Below, in pieces: positions 39,556 to 40,579 of a stretch of DNA of 40,579 nt. The DNA is from Prosthecobacter sp. (lineage in GTDB: Bacteria; Verrucomicrobiota; Verrucomicrobiia; Verrucomicrobiales; Verrucomicrobiaceae). The notes beneath the pieces are model-generated. The model was not told where the DNA came from, searched no databases, and saw only the letters and a program-made list of their open reading frames with translations. Positions within the stretch are counted from its first letter, which is position 1; every line of letters starts with the position of its first letter. The position numbers and the translations under genes are program-made. The DNA is taken from NCBI GenBank assembly GCA_030827515.1, contig JAUREI010000013.1:1-40579 (forward strand), written 5' to 3'.

Positions 39556-40579
39556 ATTCCCCAAGCAGGGCCACCGCCACCGAATCGACCAGGGGTTTGC
39601 CTGCCCTCGTCAGCCGAATGCGATCCATCCCGATGGTCAACAACCCCTCCTCCTCCAGGGTGGCAAGCAAGCGTTCCTGTTCAGGCTTCACCAACTCCCG
39701 GGGCAGGCCGAGCGAGGTTCGCAGTTCCAGTCCGAATCGTTCGATGCGACGTGCCGCGGCATCAATCTCTTCGGCTGGCTCCGCCGCATCTTCCCCCGCC
39801 TTCAGGCGCGACAGGTAGGCCGATGTGTCGGCGATGTTGAGCCAGCGACGATTGGCCACCGTTGAAAAGGCCCCGGGTCCAAATCCCAGATAATCCTCGC
39901 CCAGCCAGTAGCTTTCATTGTGGCGTGACCGGTGGCCGGGCCGGGCAAAGTTGGAGATTTCATAGTGTTCATAGCCCGCGGCCACGAGGCGATCCAGGGA
40001 GAGGTAAAAATGCTCGGCGTCCTTCGCCTCGTCCTCGTGATACTGCCCTCGGCGCAGGCGCCGGAAAAACTCGGTGTCCTCCTCGTAGTTGAGGTTGTAG
40101 GCGGAAACATGGTCGGGCTGCAGGGACAACGCGCGCTCGATGCTCGAAACCCAGGTCGATGCCGACTGCCCTGGAATGGAAAACATGAGGTCCATGTTCA
40201 GGCTGGCAAAACCAGTCTCTCGCAACACCTGCCAGGTCTCCTCGGCTTCGGCAGGTGAATGGTCCCGGCCCAGAGTTTGAAGCGTCGCCTCATCCCAGGC
40301 CTGAATGCCAAGGCTGACCCGGCTCACGCCCAGACGACGCAGCATCGCCGCCTTCGACGTCGTGACCGTGCGCGGATTTGCCTCGACACTGAACTCCTCC
40401 AACGCGGACAAATCCAGCCGCTCGTGAAGCCCGGTCAGCAGACGTTCGAGGTACCCCTCGCTCAGCGCCGTCGGTGTGCCACCCCCGAAGTAGAGGGTCC
40501 TCGGCCTCAGGTCGTGGCGCTTCGCCTGCCGACTGGTCTCAAGCAGCAGGGCCTCGACAAACTCCGCCATGGGCGTGGC
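39554..40579 (-). CDS. hemW: HemW-type radical SAM protein, 5' end outside window
   Basis: HemW is a radical-SAM haem-binding protein related to oxygen-independent coproporphyrinogen III oxidase and thought to deliver haem. The visible 341 residues start inside the radical-SAM barrel and lack the N-terminal CxxxCxxC cluster motif, because the frame stays open to the window edge; an internal Met at 40570 is not the true start. TLYFGGGTPTALS, FSVEANPRTVT, RVSLGIQAWDEATLQTLGR, NMDLMFSIPGQ and HVSAYNLNYEEDT are family motifs. YEISNFARPGHRSRHNESYWLGEDYLGFGPGA and a winged C-terminal domain follow. CPO-specific residues cannot be judged here. It converges with the cyclophilin gene. Confidence 0.94.
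   Translation of the reverse strand, partial: ATPMAEFVEALLLETSRQAKRHDLRPRTLYFGGGTPTALSEGYLERLLTGLHERLDLSALEEFSVEANPRTVTTSKAAMLRRLGVSRVSLGIQAWDEATLQTLGRDHSPAEAEETWQVLRETGFASLNMDLMFSIPGQSASTWVSSIERALSLQPDHVSAYNLNYEEDTEFFRRLRRGQYHEDEAKDAEHFYLSLDRLVAAGYEHYEISNFARPGHRSRHNESYWLGEDYLGFGPGAFSTVANRRWLNIADTSAYLSRLKAGEDAAEPAEEIDAAARRIERFGLELRTSLGLPRELVKPEQERLLATLEEEGLLTIGMDRIRLTRAGKPLVDSVAVALLGE

Overview
This is a GC-rich (roughly 60-65 %, estimated by eye), densely coding chromosomal segment. It carries about 36 protein genes and no rRNA, tRNA, CRISPR array, transposase or phage gene that I can see. The content suggests a Gram-negative bacterium of the PVC group, most likely Verrucomicrobiota. The evidence is a stand-alone cluster of complex I membrane-arm genes, many secreted or Tat-targeted enzymes (PIG-L deacetylase, DUF1080 protein, phosphoesterase, pyruvyl transferase), a rhomboid protease with an acidic C-terminal tail, and RpoN. 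The phylum is an inference from gene content, not from a marker-gene tree.

Layout. 1-11.7 kb: mostly housekeeping genes. An ATP-grasp-like protein and rpoN are followed by a convergent exported glycerophosphodiesterase and a divergent kinase-like protein. Then come gpmI, a Tat-exported protein of unknown function, and purE-purK divergent from pyrF. A run of an L,D-transpeptidase lipoprotein, a rhodanese and a DUF1802 protein closes this part. 11.8-19.4 kb: nuoHIJKLMN, the membrane arm of complex I plus NuoI, without nuoA-G. A perfect CRP-type palindrome lies in the short gap before nuoH. 19.4-22.5 kb: an exported PIG-L deacetylase, then a two-gene membrane unit of a CEC-motif permease and a His/Cys-rich TIGR03943-type partner that is probably metal related. 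22.7-29.1 kb: the cell-shape operon mreB-mreC-mreD-mrdA, followed by rng. 29.2-30.8 kb: a membrane-anchored unknown protein coupled to a MidA-type methyltransferase.

30.8-38.8 kb is almost entirely minus strand. Read in the direction of transcription it runs rhomboid, gpsA, yjbQ-type protein, LON-domain protein, xerC-type recombinase, tautomerase, Tat-targeted pyruvyl transferase, Tat-targeted metallophosphoesterase, and DUF1080/propeller fusion. The last five are tightly spaced or overlapping and look like one transcript. 38.9-40.6 kb: an exported cyclophilin with a strong intrinsic terminator, then the 3' part of hemW running off the window.

The longest gene-free stretch is the 244-base leader of mreB (22467-22710). 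No gap exceeds 300 bases. The most interesting items are the CRP-type operator before the split nuo operon, the divergent kinase-like protein with all catalytic residues, the Tat-exported pyruvyl-transferase cluster, and the permease/His-rich pair.
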